Assembly: GCA_002005505.1 (NCBI GenBank)
Contig: KV908498.1
Location: 1-45,000, forward strand
Source: Botryococcus braunii
Taxonomy: Eukaryota; Chlorophyta; Trebouxiophyceae
Direction of reading: 5' to 3'
DNA: 45,000 nt
This document shows positions 19,561 to 35,680 of this stretch, piece after piece (the stretch's first letter is position 1; every line of letters starts with the position of its first letter). The position numbers and the translations under genes were made by a program. Below the pieces are notes generated by a model. The model worked only from the letters and a program-made list of their open reading frames with translations. It ran no database searches and was not told the DNA's origin.

Positions 19561-20325
19561 ACGTAAAGCTCAACCACATTTATGGCAGCTCCCAAAGCCC
19601 CATAAATGCACAAAATCTTAATTGAAGAACCCGATTGCCGTGGAACCCCGAACCAAATCGACCATCCACGCAAAGTTTGTGTTCAATCAACAAGATGCCA
19701 CAAATCCAGCCGAGCACTAAACAGCCTTTCAAAAGAGAAAGCTTTTCAGTTCCATGCTACTCGGTGTCAATCAACAAAGCAAGACCGCGTCATATCCGTG
19801 TAATATCCGTGTAGGATCGGCATCCGGAAAAGTTGACACTTTACCACCGAAATCCCAACGATATGCTCGAAACACCAAAGTTTCATCAAGGCAATGCAAG
19901 TTGATAACATTTGCAAAGGGTTAGCAACCCAAAGTACACCAAATGAGGGGAAGCGTACACTCACTATCGTGAAGTGCCATCTTCCTCCCCCACCGTCCCC
20001 ACGGAGACGACGGAGCCAAACGCCATTAGAAAGATTACAGAAAAAATCCGTACTTTCTGGCTTGGATCCACACACCAAGCGCGGCGTCGACCCTCGCAGG
20101 CCACAACCATCCCCGTCATCGGAACTTATATGGGTGCGAAGAATGGATTCTCCCAACCAAAGTCCATGAACTAGATACCAAGATGTTGTTGATCCTTCGA
20201 TCTAGTGGGAAACAACCCAAATAGAACGACAGGCAACAACGAAGACACACTGAAGCATCGACACCATCCGCAAGACACACTTAAGCGTCAAACAGGATCA
20301 ACAACCAACATCGCAAATCCACCGA

Positions 20326-20343
20326 CTTGGATATGGGCCACCA
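20326..20343 (-). other. Putative primer-binding site of gypsy-1
   Basis: Three bases after the 5' LTR, the minus strand reads TGGTGGCCCATATCC. The TGG start is what pairs with the CCA end of a tRNA. I cannot assign the tRNA without a search. Confidence 0.6.
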
Positions 20344-20346
20344 AAA

Positions 20347-20511
20347 TGTAGTATTCTTGGAAAGGATGGCCCTGCACCGACGAAAGTGCTAGTATGGTCC
20401 GAGCACCATACCATATATAGTGCGAGCCTATGAGGCTACACCCAGTACCAATGTACCGCCCGGCACGTGCGGGGCCGATCCCCGGCACCGTCTGCCTACC
20501 GGCGCGCTACA
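20347..20511 (-). repeat. 5' LTR of gypsy-1
   Basis: 165 bp, identical to 14895-15059, followed by the target duplication CAAGC (20512-20516). Confidence 0.95.
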
Positions 20512-21693
20512 CAAGCCAAGATACTGCCCTTTCTTGGCTGGTTCTGACACACACTTGCTCCTGGACAAGCAAAAACCCAAATACGTTAACAGCAACAGCA
20601 GTGCCCTCATGCCCATCCACCCCTGTATGTGACTAGCAGCCAGGAAAATTGCATCATCCACAAACGTGGTCATCCTGAGGCCTCTCTCCCTGAGAGGAGC
20701 ATACACCTGTAGCATGAACCTTGTGTAGGTTCTGCATGCAGAAGACAAACCAAATGGTAACACAGTAAACACAAAAAATTTTCCTTGAAAACTCAAACCC
20801 AGGTACTTTTGATCCTCCTTGTGCACCCTGAAATGATGGTAACCTGCTTTGAAATCTGTGAGACACAGCCAGTCTCCCGGCCTGGCATACTGTGGCACGT
20901 CAGTCAGTTTTTCATACGTGAAACTGACATATTTATCAAACAGGTTAATATACCTAGCGTCCAGAATCAGACGCAACTTGCCCTTTCTATTTGCCACCAC
21001 CCCCAGCCCACTGCACACCTGTACTTTGTCGCCTGTGACTTCCATTAATGCCCCTGTGTGCAGTAAGTCTTCTAAAGACGCCTTGACAAACTCTGCATGC
21101 AGCTCAACCGAATTTCTATTAGCAAACTGTACCTTCCCAGGCCTGTCTCCCTGCAGCAGCTCTCGGACCCTTTGCCCTTGCCCTGGCAGTGTGGTCTTTA
21201 GTAATTCTACCACTTGCTGTTTCCTATCTTGATACCTAGGATGTTCCGACTGTGTCTTGGAATCTGCCCCTACCCATTCCAGCTTGATCCCGTGCCTTAG
21301 CCAGTTCAGCACTTTCTGCTGTTCAGCAGTCAAAGGCGCCTGCCCTTGTGCCCACACGAAATACCTCTCCCAGGCTTTTAGCCGACTATTGGGTACCCCT
21401 GCCACAAACTCTTCGTCTTTTAAAGCCCTGTCCCACTCCTGCGCTAGTAGGCGTGGAGATCTAAGCTCAGGCCCTTCACCTGCAGACACGCCTTCCTCCT
21501 GCCACGCTCTTAACGCATGCTGCACCTCTTCCCATTCAACATCTATCTTTGGTAGGCCCCTGGCAAGCCCTGTTGCGCATCTGGCAACTTGTGGCGTTTG
21601 CCCCTGCTCACTGCCAGTCCCAGCATGCTGCCCTGCTGCTTCTGCCCAACCTGCCTCCCTCCAGCCAGGTTCTCCAACCTCCAAATCTCCCAT
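20512..21693 (-). pseudogene. RT, 5' half, copy C (separated by the nested element)
   Basis: Begins at the ATG at 21693, equivalent to 6998 in copy B, and includes all RT blocks through FVDDAIFLAAS and the segment AKKGQYLGL. There it is cut by the gypsy-1 insertion at duplicated CAAGC. Differences from copy B include a Glu-to-Ala change in the VENRKG/VANRKG segment, Gln-to-His in LLQTGA/LLHTGA and Lys-to-Glu near the start. Confidence 0.9.
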
Positions 21694-21710
21694 TGACACT
21701 CGCTCACCTT

Positions 21711-22241
21711 TTATAACCTTGGCTGGGCACTCGTAGATGCCATCCCCTGACCTCTGTGGGCAGGGGCATGCTGAAATTTGCAACCCTCTATCCCTGCAGT
21801 GGCATTACATTCTCCATCCAGCCACCAGCCCCTGCAGCAGTGTGTGGGCTCTGGCTTGGCATTGGGATAATGGGTAAGGTCGTACCCTCCTTTAAACAAT
21901 TCCTTGCGTGCTCTCCCACCCGCCGGGAATCCACGGCCTCTCCCTGCCGGTGGCCTGTAGTTGGGTATGTAGCTTGGCACGGATGCGGTACGTTGAACGT
22001 TTACCGCCAGCAGTTGAGCTGCAAATTGTTCCTTCCCAGCTTCTGAGGCCAGCTTCCTTAACTGGGCGCAGTGCAGCTCCCAGTGTTCGGCGAACAAGTA
22101 GTCCAGCAAGCCAATTATCTCTCCAGCCTGCATCCCGCGCCATTCTTGTACCATATTTCTTTCCTTAGCCTTGCATCCTTGCACCCATTGCCAACCTTCC
22201 TTATCCGTGGGAATCCGAGAGGTCTCCCCACCGACTCTCTC
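21711..22241 (-). CDS. gag 3' part with CCCH-like zinc finger, copy C
   Basis: Same product as 6450-6980 in copy B: the segment GEIIGLLDYLFAEHWELH, the RG-rich linker and the terminal Cys/His cluster (CCRGWWLDGEC, CKFQH). The reading frame is intact, and the first in-frame ATG is at 22154. It precedes the interrupted RT gene by 17 bases. Confidence 0.62.
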   Translation of the reverse strand, partial: ERVGGETSRIPTDKEGWQWVQGCKAKERNMVQEWRGMQAGEIIGLLDYLFAEHWELHCAQLRKLASEAGKEQFAAQLLAVNVQRTASVPSYIPNYRPPAGRGRGFPAGGRARKELFKGGYDLTHYPNAKPEPTHCCRGWWLDGECNATAGIEGCKFQHAPAHRGQGMASTSAQPRL

Positions 22242-22515
22242 TCACGATCGTCCACCGTCCGGACCCCACTCGCTTGCCTCTGTGCCCACTTCCCCTACAA
22301 CTAACTATGTTTTTCAAATACAATAAACCCAAGTGTCCCTCTGGTCGCAAGCAGTCATGTTTAGCGCGCCCTTCCCTTAGCCCCTACGGGCTCCAGTCAC
22401 CTGCCTTGCACCAGCCAGCCAACCTCCTCATCCCAGCCTTTGCAGCCAAGGTTTTTCTCACCCCTGCATGCTAAATGACATTTTTACCCTGCACCAACCG
22501 GTGTGACTTTCCCAG

Positions 22516-22707
22516 TTATACCCCCTCATGTGCTCCTGACCTTCCTACTGCTTGCCCTCTTAGCCCATCCAGCCTATTAACCTGCAACTCTGGCATTGCT
22601 GTTGTATCTGCACTCCCATAATTCCTAAGTGTCTGTGGACGCTTGCTACCATAGAGAAAATTGTATGAGGTTGCTTCCTTGCAGCTCTCTACTACCTGAG
22701 CTACCAC
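22516..22707 (-). CDS. Candidate gag middle exon, copy C
   Basis: Conserved open segment equivalent to 5984-6175, with one residue changed near its end (GRSGAHEG against GRSRAHEG in B). The splice boundaries are uncertain and no domain is recognised. Confidence 0.35.
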   Translation of the reverse strand: MVAQVVESCKEATSYNFLYGSKRPQTLRNYGSADTTAMPELQVNRLDGLRGQAVGRSGAHEGV

Positions 22708-22877
22708 CTTCTAGACCGCCTGCAGATGCAACCTTTTGTCTAAGTGCGACGCCCAACGTAGAGAGTCATTCCTCCAGCCTCACCACTGGCTTCATTTAAA
22801 AATTAATCACGCGGATATAAACGTGCATGAATTTGTGGAAACGTTGTTCTGGCCTGCATAGTTCTGAAACCCCCCCC

Positions 22878-22880
<3 letters not shown>

Positions 22881-22951
<71 letters not shown>
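22881..22951. repeat. (CT)n microsatellite, copy C
   Basis: Uninterrupted CT tract preceded by a run of ten C, at the same site as the tracts in copies A and B. Confidence 0.95.
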
Positions 22952-22953
<2 letters not shown>

Positions 22954-23012
22954 TCTTAACCTAGCAGACTTCTGAAACTTGCGCACTATCCCGTGGCTGG
23001 CTAATCACTTAC

Positions 23013-25098
23013 CTTTTCCTTGGCTTCAAGCTTCTTCATATCTGAAAACCAGGCCTCTATCGACAAGTCTGCATATTCTCCATTGACCAGGTTCTTGCCC
23101 TGCTTGAGCTCATCTGCAGCCAGTACCAGCGCCTTCTTGTACAGGTCCGTCGCGCCCCTTTCCGTCTTCCTGTAAGCCTTACTGCAGTCCTGTCGCAGTT
23201 CTGCTGCCCTCCTGGCCAGCTCCCGCCATCTCTCTCTATTCTCGTTCTTAGTAGCTGGTGCCACTCTCTCCTCCAAGGCCTTGATTTTGTCCCTGGCGCT
23301 GCCCTGCGCCCCTGGCTTACCTCAGCCTCCATTGCACTGCCATAGCAGATACCAGCACCTAGCTGGTCCCTTCTGCTATTCCTTGCCTTGTTACCATCTA
23401 ACCTGCCCAACCCCTGGCACCCCTCCTCACTAGCTTTATTGAGGAGTTGGTGACTGTGATCTTCAACCACCTCTATGTGTATTTCTGTACAGCGCGCCTG
23501 TTTGTAATCCAGCATAGCAGTATCACTTACCTTCACTGTACCTTATTTTTTTTTTTTTTTTTTTTTTTTTGTACCTTATGTCAAGACCTTGTACTGGCTG
23601 TCTTGCTGGTTAAACGCCAGGATTTTTCAACCACGTATCAACACCTACATTCTTTATGTGGTTATGTGACTGCAAGTACATCTATGTGTGTTCAATAACC
23701 AACGTCACTGGGCCTTAAATTTGCTGTACAGTTGTGTGCTAAGCCTACCTAGTTCACAAGGGCTGCTCTGTCTTAATCAACCTCCCTGCTTCCGTTTGCC
23801 TTGCTGGTCCAATCCCATCCAGCTCCAACCTCTCTCCACGAGGATCCAGCCCCTTTGGGCACCTTACCATCCAGTTCCATCCTCTCTCCACGAGGATCCA
23901 GCCCCCTTGGGCACCTTACCATCCAGTTCCATCCCCTCTCCACGAGGATCCAGCCCCCTTGGGCACCTTATTATCCAGTTCCATCCTCTCTCCACGAGGA
24001 TCCAGCCCCCTTGGGCATCTCCCGCTGCCCCTACCTGGCAGCACCGTCTTATACCTTTACCTCCAGGGTCACAGCCCACCCTTCCCAGCTCAAGTCCCCT
24101 GGCTGGTCTTTGCCCTCCAGCCCCATCCTTTCTGTAAGCTACTCCACTCCCCTTTTGGCACACGCTGCTGCCCTGCCCTCGCAGCACCGTTTTTCCTCCC
24201 CCCTCTCCAAGGGATATGCCTCCCTTACTTAGCTAACCTGGTTTACCTCTCTCTCTCAACACTCACCGCTCACGACCACTAATTCTATCCTTACTTTTGC
24301 ACACTTCAGGTCCCTTGCTCCCCTGGATAGGTCTCACAGCGTTAGCATGCCACACAGGTTTAACTTCTTGCAGCTGCACAATCAATCATGCCCTTGGGCC
24401 AAAATAACACAATCCTCAGCCAACCGAAATTGCCGTGTTTAACAATAACTTACCTTGTTGGCTCGGGCCACTTTCTCTGCTTCAGTTCGAGGTTTCTTTC
24501 TGTCCTCTTCGGACTGTGACGAAGACGCACTGCTTGAGCGGCTTCTTGATCTCTTGCTTGGGCCTTCGATTTTCTCTTTGGATTTTATCTTTTTTGCTAT
24601 CTTCGCTGGCGGCGAACCAAGACTTTGCCTGGCAATCTGTGCGCTGTATCCCACCCACACTGCCGGCGGTTCTATCTTCGTGACAAAAACCCGGTCTAGC
24701 CTATCGAATATTGATGGAGGAGTCAATAGTACCCTCTCAGGATCAAACTGTGCTACTGCATCTGGGTTTTTAAGCACAGCTTCAGAGTATTCGCGACCTG
24801 CGCTGACCAGACTAGTATGCACCACAACCACAGTGTGCGGAGCGTCCCCTGGGGACCGAACCGCCGTCTTACAGACTAACTTTACAAACTGGTTTTGCGT
24901 CAGAGCATCAATGTCGCCGAAATGAACCGCTGCCACCTCGTAAAGCTTATGTGGGGTTCCCTCCCTGCTTAACAGCACGCTACATAACGTCTTACTCGGC
25001 GGGGCTTGCACCCCAAGCTCGTCTGGGGCCTCTAAGTTCGCTGCCCAGGCTTCGAACTGCCCTGAAAACCTCCCAGGTGCTCTGGCACCAAACTCCAT
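23013..25098 (-). CDS. gag 5' part, copy C (exons 25098-24454 and 23303-23013)
   Basis: Two exons joined in phase 0 through donor GTAAGT and acceptor CGCAG, as in copy B. The product is the same except for single residues (VARANK against VAQANK at the end of exon 1). It has the basic RS-like region and the Glu/Ala-rich coiled-coil segment. The intron holds the 52-bp minisatellite and a poly(T) run of 26. Confidence 0.6.
23826..24019. repeat. 52-bp minisatellite in gag intron, copy C (4 units)
   Basis: Same array as in copies A and B, four units with CTCTCCACGAGGATCC. Confidence 0.9.
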
Positions 25099-25156
25099 GC
25101 TTCGAAACTCGCAATATCGTCTTATATTACCAAAACCAGTGGCGACGGCCACTAAC

Positions 25157-25401
25157 ACCAATGAAGGTGCGTAGAGCCACCCGTCCCCCGGGTATATCAG
25201 TCAAGCGGGAGGGACCCACCTAATGGTTTCCTCAGTTGCTTGTTTGAATCCTATCCTTTGGTTTTCTATATCACCTAGCCTGTTCCCCCGTTGTTTCACC
25301 TGAAATATCCTTGATTGTCCATTCGTGATCTGGAGTCACGTGCTTGTTCGCCATTAGTCAATCCTTTTGGGGGTTTACTAGCCCTCCCGTGGCAATGGAA
25401 T
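25157..25401. repeat. Split direct repeat B2, right terminus of copy C
   Basis: 245 bp, same length and near-identical to B1 (11678-11922). It ends GGCAATGGAAT and is followed by unrelated DNA (TGCCCAATTGG), which marks the element boundary. Confidence 0.92.
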
Positions 25402-25855
25402 TGCCCAATTGGTTCGTCCTGGCAGTACTACACAGGGGCAACGTATGCGCAAATTCCATAGGGATTTGTGAATTGCACATTATACAAGCGCAGACCTTAC
25501 GACTCTTGCCAAACCTTTAAAAGATAATTGGACATTTTTCTGTCGAGTTTAATCGAAAGATTCGTCGCCCCTGGGGACTGGCAGGCCGTGACTACTCCCC
25601 CGGTTGTAGGTCGAGGTTTCTTTTGGTGGACTTAGTTTTTTGGGTTAAAGACGCTGATAGTTTTTTGGCAGTAAGCACCGAATCAAAAGTTTTATCAGAC
25701 GTCTACTGTATTTCGAAGTGCATGTTACTTCTTATCCTTCAATAGCAATTGTGGAAGGAGCAAGTGGAACCCCCAGGGGGGCCAGGCGCCCATCCAGGAT
25801 TGTCGGGTCGGTCCTTCGATGTTTAAGCTCAGATAGCAAGGCAGGTGGGTCCGAT
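25402..25855. other. Host flank and probable 5' region of the OTU gene
   Basis: Unique-looking sequence between the transposon end and the first usable ATG of the OTU gene. The OTU frame is open back to 25718 but starts there with GTG, and an out-of-frame ATG at 25722 stops after seven codons. No TATA box or other promoter element is convincing. Confidence 0.5.
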
Positions 25856-28500
25856 ATGGAGTGGTTTAGACGGAGGAGCACAAGCGGGTCGGATTCGAGC
25901 CCACGTTCGCCGGAACCTGGAACCAGCTCCTCAGAGCGGTCAGAGGACACAATGCTATCTTACGATCAAGGTATGTTGTAGGAGATATTGAGAAACTGGT
26001 CTGCTTTGTCATGCCCTCTTGGGTGAGATAAGGTATCCTAGGAGTTCGGAGATATGCGTTGTATTGTAGCAGGTCGGTGCTGTGATGCTATTGAAGATCC
26101 TGGTGGTTGGTGCAGAACCGCCTGAGATAGACATGACTCGGAGCTTTCTTCGTGATGATGTGTACACCAAGCTCTGTGATGTCATCCCTCCCACAATCAT
26201 TGGCAGAGACTCTTCTGCGATTGTAAATTTTGACTCGGCGGGCAGGTAGTACCATCCAAATTTCGTGGATTGATGACTGTTCAGGGGAGGGGTTTACTGA
26301 TATATTTACTGGATGTATGCTTGCATATTCCTTGCGGTCTCTTTGACTCGGCCGGTTTTGAAGTTTATTTTGGGTGCAGTCTCTCTCGGCAGCCCAGCTT
26401 AGGGTTTAGGCGCATGACATCAAGCCGACTTAGTGATGGCATTTCTCCCTCTGTTTCTGGCCTTTCCGACTCGGCAGTCTCAAGAGGAGAGCAGCAATTG
26501 GAGCCTTCTTCATCCAATTCAAGGGTTCTGTCACCTATGCTGGCATCACCTTCTTTGCAATCAAATCAAAATCCAACGATCCAAGTAGAAAAAAGAAGTG
26601 TGATGGAAGACTCTCCTTTTGGTGCCTTGCAAAGCCCGGAACGACGAATGACCGGTAATTGTGGAAGTGTGCTCATCAGGCCTTTTAGCCTCTTGTAAGT
26701 GGTTAACTGTGCGCATTTTGAAATTGGGGGCTTGTTATTCATTTTGTTCGATATGTGCAGGGCCGTCTAGGCGCATCCTTTGGAGCAATAGCAGGAGAGA
26801 TTTGGAAGTAGCAATCCAGTCACAGAAGGTATACCTATGTAGGATATGTCTGCAAGTCAACTGTGTTGGCTTATGTCATTCTGTAAAAATGCATCTGTGG
26901 AACGGCACGGAACTCTCCGTTTCTTGTGAATATGTTTCTGCTGAAATATCTTTACAGGCACCAGACTTTGTCCATGGAATGCAACTGCTCTTTAGACCCT
27001 TTCTAGTGTTTAAGGTGAAAACTGTAAAGAAACCATACATCTACAAAATGTTTATCAAAACTGTTGTGTACTTGTTTAGGGCTTAGCAAGCAATGTATCG
27101 TTGGGGTTTGCAGTCAGAGGACCATAGAACATGGGATGAAGATCTACTGACCGAGGAAGCTCGTCTTGATCAACGTCTTTCCAAGCTCAACTTAGAAATG
27201 TTTGTCATGGCCGGTGATGGCAATTGTCAGGTAATGAACAAGCAGCATTGGTGCAATTCCTTGTCAACCAGAATTGACTTAGTTTGTTCACTGTGTTGCT
27301 GACGATTTTGAAAGCATTGAGAATTTGAAAAACTATGGCGCCATTTTGCCAACAAGCAAGCAACTTGTTTCTCATGTTTGTGGGTTTTGAAGTGCAGTTC
27401 CGGGCTGTATCATTTGAGCTATATGGGTCGCAAGACTACCATAGAGCAGTCCGAAAAAATGCCATTGACTACATGAGGTAGGCACATTTTCTGCTGGATG
27501 GCTTATCGTCAGTTCTGAAGGGTGCTCTGGTGGTTGAATTTGTGAGCATATCTCCTCTTTCAAATCACTCATTGCCAACTGCACCCAACAAGTACATGAA
27601 TCTTCACAGTTGGGCGTTTCACGGTTTGCAGATCACACCGAGAAGAGTTTGAACCTTTTCTTGATGAGCAGTTTGACAGGTATCTCAGGGAAATGAGTCG
27701 AAATGGCACCTGGGGTGATGAGTTGACTCTGGTGCGCCCCCTTTAATTTTGGAGGTCTCAACATTTGATTTGATCGTCAAACAGAGCATAGGTTTATTGC
27801 ACTACCTTCCAACTTCAACCGAGATCGTGAAGTTGACCTTGTTATGCAGAGAGCAATATCTGATGGCTATGGAGTGGTAGTAAACGTAATCACAAGTGAG
27901 CAGCACAATTGGTTCATGAGGTAAGGTCTATCGTTGCATATTCTGCGTTTATCTGTAACCTGATGGCATTGGCTTGCTTGATACATATACATCCTTGTTG
28001 GCTGAGCAGTTCAACTTGCTGACTACCCAACGAAGGGAGTGCTTCGTCTGGAAGATGACTGCGTGGTGTCATGCAGATACTACCCAACGGATAAGAAGCT
28101 TTCCAATGAAATTTTTGTTACCTACATTGCGCCTGTTCATTACAATGCAATCAAGTACGAATCCCAGGAGACTCTGCCATGGATATGCAATAAGGTTGAT
28201 CTAGCTTTCACTAGAGTGGGTTATGAAGGGGTGTCCCGGTTGTATAGTTCATTTGTCGGCCATCTTGGAATCATTGCATTGGGTCAGCTGTTCTGGTTCT
28301 GTTTCGAGTCGCAGACTGTCATGTTGGGGTTCAGGAGGCGAAAACGGACCGCCACAGCTTTATTCACAAGGCGGCACTCGCTTATTCTTGATGCAATGGA
28401 CAAAGCACATCAAGAGGAAGCACGGATTGCGTCTATTCCAGAAGCTACTGTGCAGGACGCACCTGCTACAGGCCAGCTAATTGCTGTTGGGGGAACATGA
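25856..28500 (+). CDS. OTU-domain cysteine protease (probable deubiquitinase), up to 10 exons
   Basis: Exons 25856-25970, 26116-26245, 26380-26654, 26761-26828, 26958-27014, 27114-27230, 27398-27477, 27632-27731, 27850-27920 and 28077-28500 join in phase with GT-AG borders, giving 478 residues. The N-terminal third is Ser/Pro-rich and probably disordered. The OTU core starts with DLEVAIQSQK and LDQRLSKLNL. It holds the catalytic block AGDGNCQFRAVS (Asp-Gly-Asn-Cys, Cys nucleophile), GTWGDELTL, VVNVITSEQHNWF and the catalytic His in YIAPVHYNAI. Members of this family cleave ubiquitin chains. The C terminus after 28200 shows no domain, and an extra intron there is possible. The 57-nt fifth exon is phase-neutral and least certain. 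The first in-frame ATG was chosen as start. Confidence 0.83.
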
Positions 28501-30745
28501 TTGAAAGTTACCGCCACACCCCTCACATAGTTTTATGGATCAGTTGGAAGTCAACCGAGCACCAGAATTACTTCCGCAGCACCATTACATTGCCAGTGTC
28601 TGAGACATGGTCGTTAGGACCCCAGCCAGGAGGGTCCTTGGAGTTCATTGGGGGTGCACAGATAATCAAAAGGTACACAGTGGTAATACCTTTTGAGTAG
28701 TTGCTGTGCAGTAAGCAACTGCTCCCCTTTTGACATGAGCATTTTATAGCGGGCATCCCTGCCCGATGACATACTGATGTAATCTCTTGATGCAAGGCTA
28801 TGGTGTCACAGTGTTCCCTGTAAATCTATGGGAAGAATTTTTACGCAGTGCACGGCAATTTTAATGTCCTGGTGGTGGGTGGATTATTCTCTAGGTGTTT
28901 ATGGTCTCAGCCCAAACTTTATCTGGCCGATCTATTACATGCCCACAATCCCTTCGATTGTGTTTGCTGCAAGCATCTGTGGCCTTGCTTCTCTGAGCTT
29001 TGCTGAAAGGCAATGTATGCATCCAATGTCCGTCATGCTTGCGAAATAAGAAGGTCGTTCTGCCAAAGAGAACGTCGGCGGGATCATGTAAATGTCGAGA
29101 CTCACGAGTTTGTGGGGGTTTTGAGGGTGTTCCCCCAGCATTTTGTTCAATAGATGGGAGGACAGATGCAATCAATACGCTCAGTATCACATGAACACCT
29201 CAAAGTGGGTTTTTAGGCTGGAGCCCGGGGTAACTTACTTCCAGCATCTCAAGCCGGACTTTTGGTTGCAATCTACATGCATACACATTAGGGTATAGCC
29301 TTTTTGTATGTTATTACTCAAGCCTTGCCGCCGTAGCCTTGCAGCATGCATTCAAGGGGTGCCTTTGACGCTGATTTTCCTGCAAGGGTTTATCATTGCA
29401 TTTAGTTGCATCACATGTTGAAGCTTATATCCGGAAGCTCCTTCATCCAATGACTAGTGTCAAAGAATTCAGGTATAAAATCAACGCTTATTTTGCCCGA
29501 TACTTTTACACCTGCAGCTGTTCGGATGTCGACACGTGACTGTTCGGGCACCGTGGACCTGAGACTGATATATTCACTTTTACCATTAAAAATCACCCCA
29601 GGTTTAAAAAACCCCATGGCTTCAGAACAAGCTGCGGCATCATAGTTATAAGCAATCCCCGTGATAGGTGTTGATACCATGTGCAAACGCTAACTGCGAA
29701 CGGTGTATTCTTACTACCGACTGACGGCTGATCTGCTTGAAGGTTACTTACTATGCGGGGCTAGGCAAAACCCTGGCTGCTGGTATGCTGTGTCAACTTG
29801 TGACTGTCTCAAAATTGTTGCATCCTTGCTTCCGGAGTGGAAATCTTTGGTAGATGTTGCCAACGTGGCACCGAGCATGGCTCACGCACGATCAACCTAT
29901 TCCGAAAGTCTCGCCAGCGAAAGCTGCTGCTGCAGGATGTTCAAATGTGATGCGACGATCTTTTGGTCGCAACGCAAACACATTTGATCGGAGCAAAGCT
30001 GCCTTTTGCTGCAAAGACACCCACTGTGGTCATGGCTATTTGAAACAGTAATGATTGGCATAAAAGAGTTCTATGTGTTTGTGCTTCGTCTTGTGTTGTC
30101 ATTGTTCCAGGTTGTAAATGGCAAGCTCAAGGGAGAAAGTGGAGGGCGTCTTCTACGTGCCATACTTGTCAGAAGCTGAACAGTGGTTGGATAGATTTCC
30201 CCTTAACGTTCTTCTTCTTCCTTTAAGTGGGACTGACTAGTAGTAGGCCTCCTAGGAGGCAACTTAGTCATGCAATTACACCGTCTTAAAATAAGACTTG
30301 AAAGTGAAGCATATCCAAACCGCAAAACACTTGGCAAGCATGCGGAAGCCAGGGGCCATCGACAGAAAAACATTAACAAGAACACAAAAACATCATTTGA
30401 CAAGGAAATGGGAGAGGAAGGACACAGAAGACGTAGGGGAAAATAGCAACAAAAGTCAAAGGGCGGGTACAGAGGTGGTTGCAAGAGGGGAGGGTGGGAG
30501 AGCCCCAAAAGCAAACAAGACCACAAGCTTAAGCAACCGGTAAAGACAAAAGAAAACAAACCCAAAAGACAACAACAAAAAAAGAAAGAACGCAAGAAAA
30601 CCAGAACAACGTCTTATACTTCTGGTGGAATATGCATGTTGTTTTTGACGAAGATGAACCTCAGGATACCTTGCAAGTGCGCCTCAATTGACATTTTGTT
30701 ACAGTTAAAAAGCAACTCTCAAGGACATGTTTAAGCAATAAAGGC
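28501..30745. other. Intergenic stretch, no gene recognised
   Basis: About 2.2 kb between the convergent OTU and ATPase genes. Open frames here are short, on both strands, and without known motifs or a splice chain. It presumably holds both 3' untranslated regions. An A-rich stretch lies at 30540-30600. Confidence 0.5.

Positions 30746-35680
<4,935 letters not shown>

Larger units (their letters stand above)
14895..20511 (-). mobile_element. Nested chromodomain Ty3/gypsy LTR retrotransposon (gypsy-1)
   Basis: 5,617-bp element with identical 165-bp LTRs (14895-15059 and 20347-20511) that begin TGTAG and end CTACA, flanked by the 5-bp duplication CAAGC (14890-14894 and 20512-20516). It reads on the minus strand in the order gag remnant, protease, RT, RNase H, integrase, chromodomain, as in chromoviruses. 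The coding region is broken by several stops and frameshifts. The 5' leader from about 20325 down to 19560 shows no recognisable capsid domain. About 440 bp between the chromodomain stop (15502) and the 3' LTR look non-coding. Confidence 0.95.
11534..25401 (-). mobile_element. DIRS/Kangaroo-like retrotransposon, copy C, split by a nested gypsy element
   Basis: Minus-strand copy with termini A1 (11534-11662) and B2 (25157-25401). Without the 5,617-bp nested element and its duplicated 5 bases it measures about 8.25 kb. It carries the recombinase gene (plus strand, 12156-13618), the RT-RNase H gene in two pieces, and gag. It differs from B at scattered substitutions, for example RT residues FLVFTVLPFG in B against FFVFTVLPFG in C, and a Gag residue (QANK against RANK). 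It is therefore a separate copy. The sequence to the right of 25401 is host DNA. Confidence 0.9.

Noticed and set aside
28891..29686. Possible small genes on the minus strand
   Set aside because: Short frames without motifs, splice signals or repeat support; kept as unassigned intergenic sequence.
30203..30595. Hydrophobic, Cys-rich frame on the minus strand
   Set aside because: It is the complement of an A-rich, low-complexity stretch, with no supporting signal and a position just past the ATPase stop codon.
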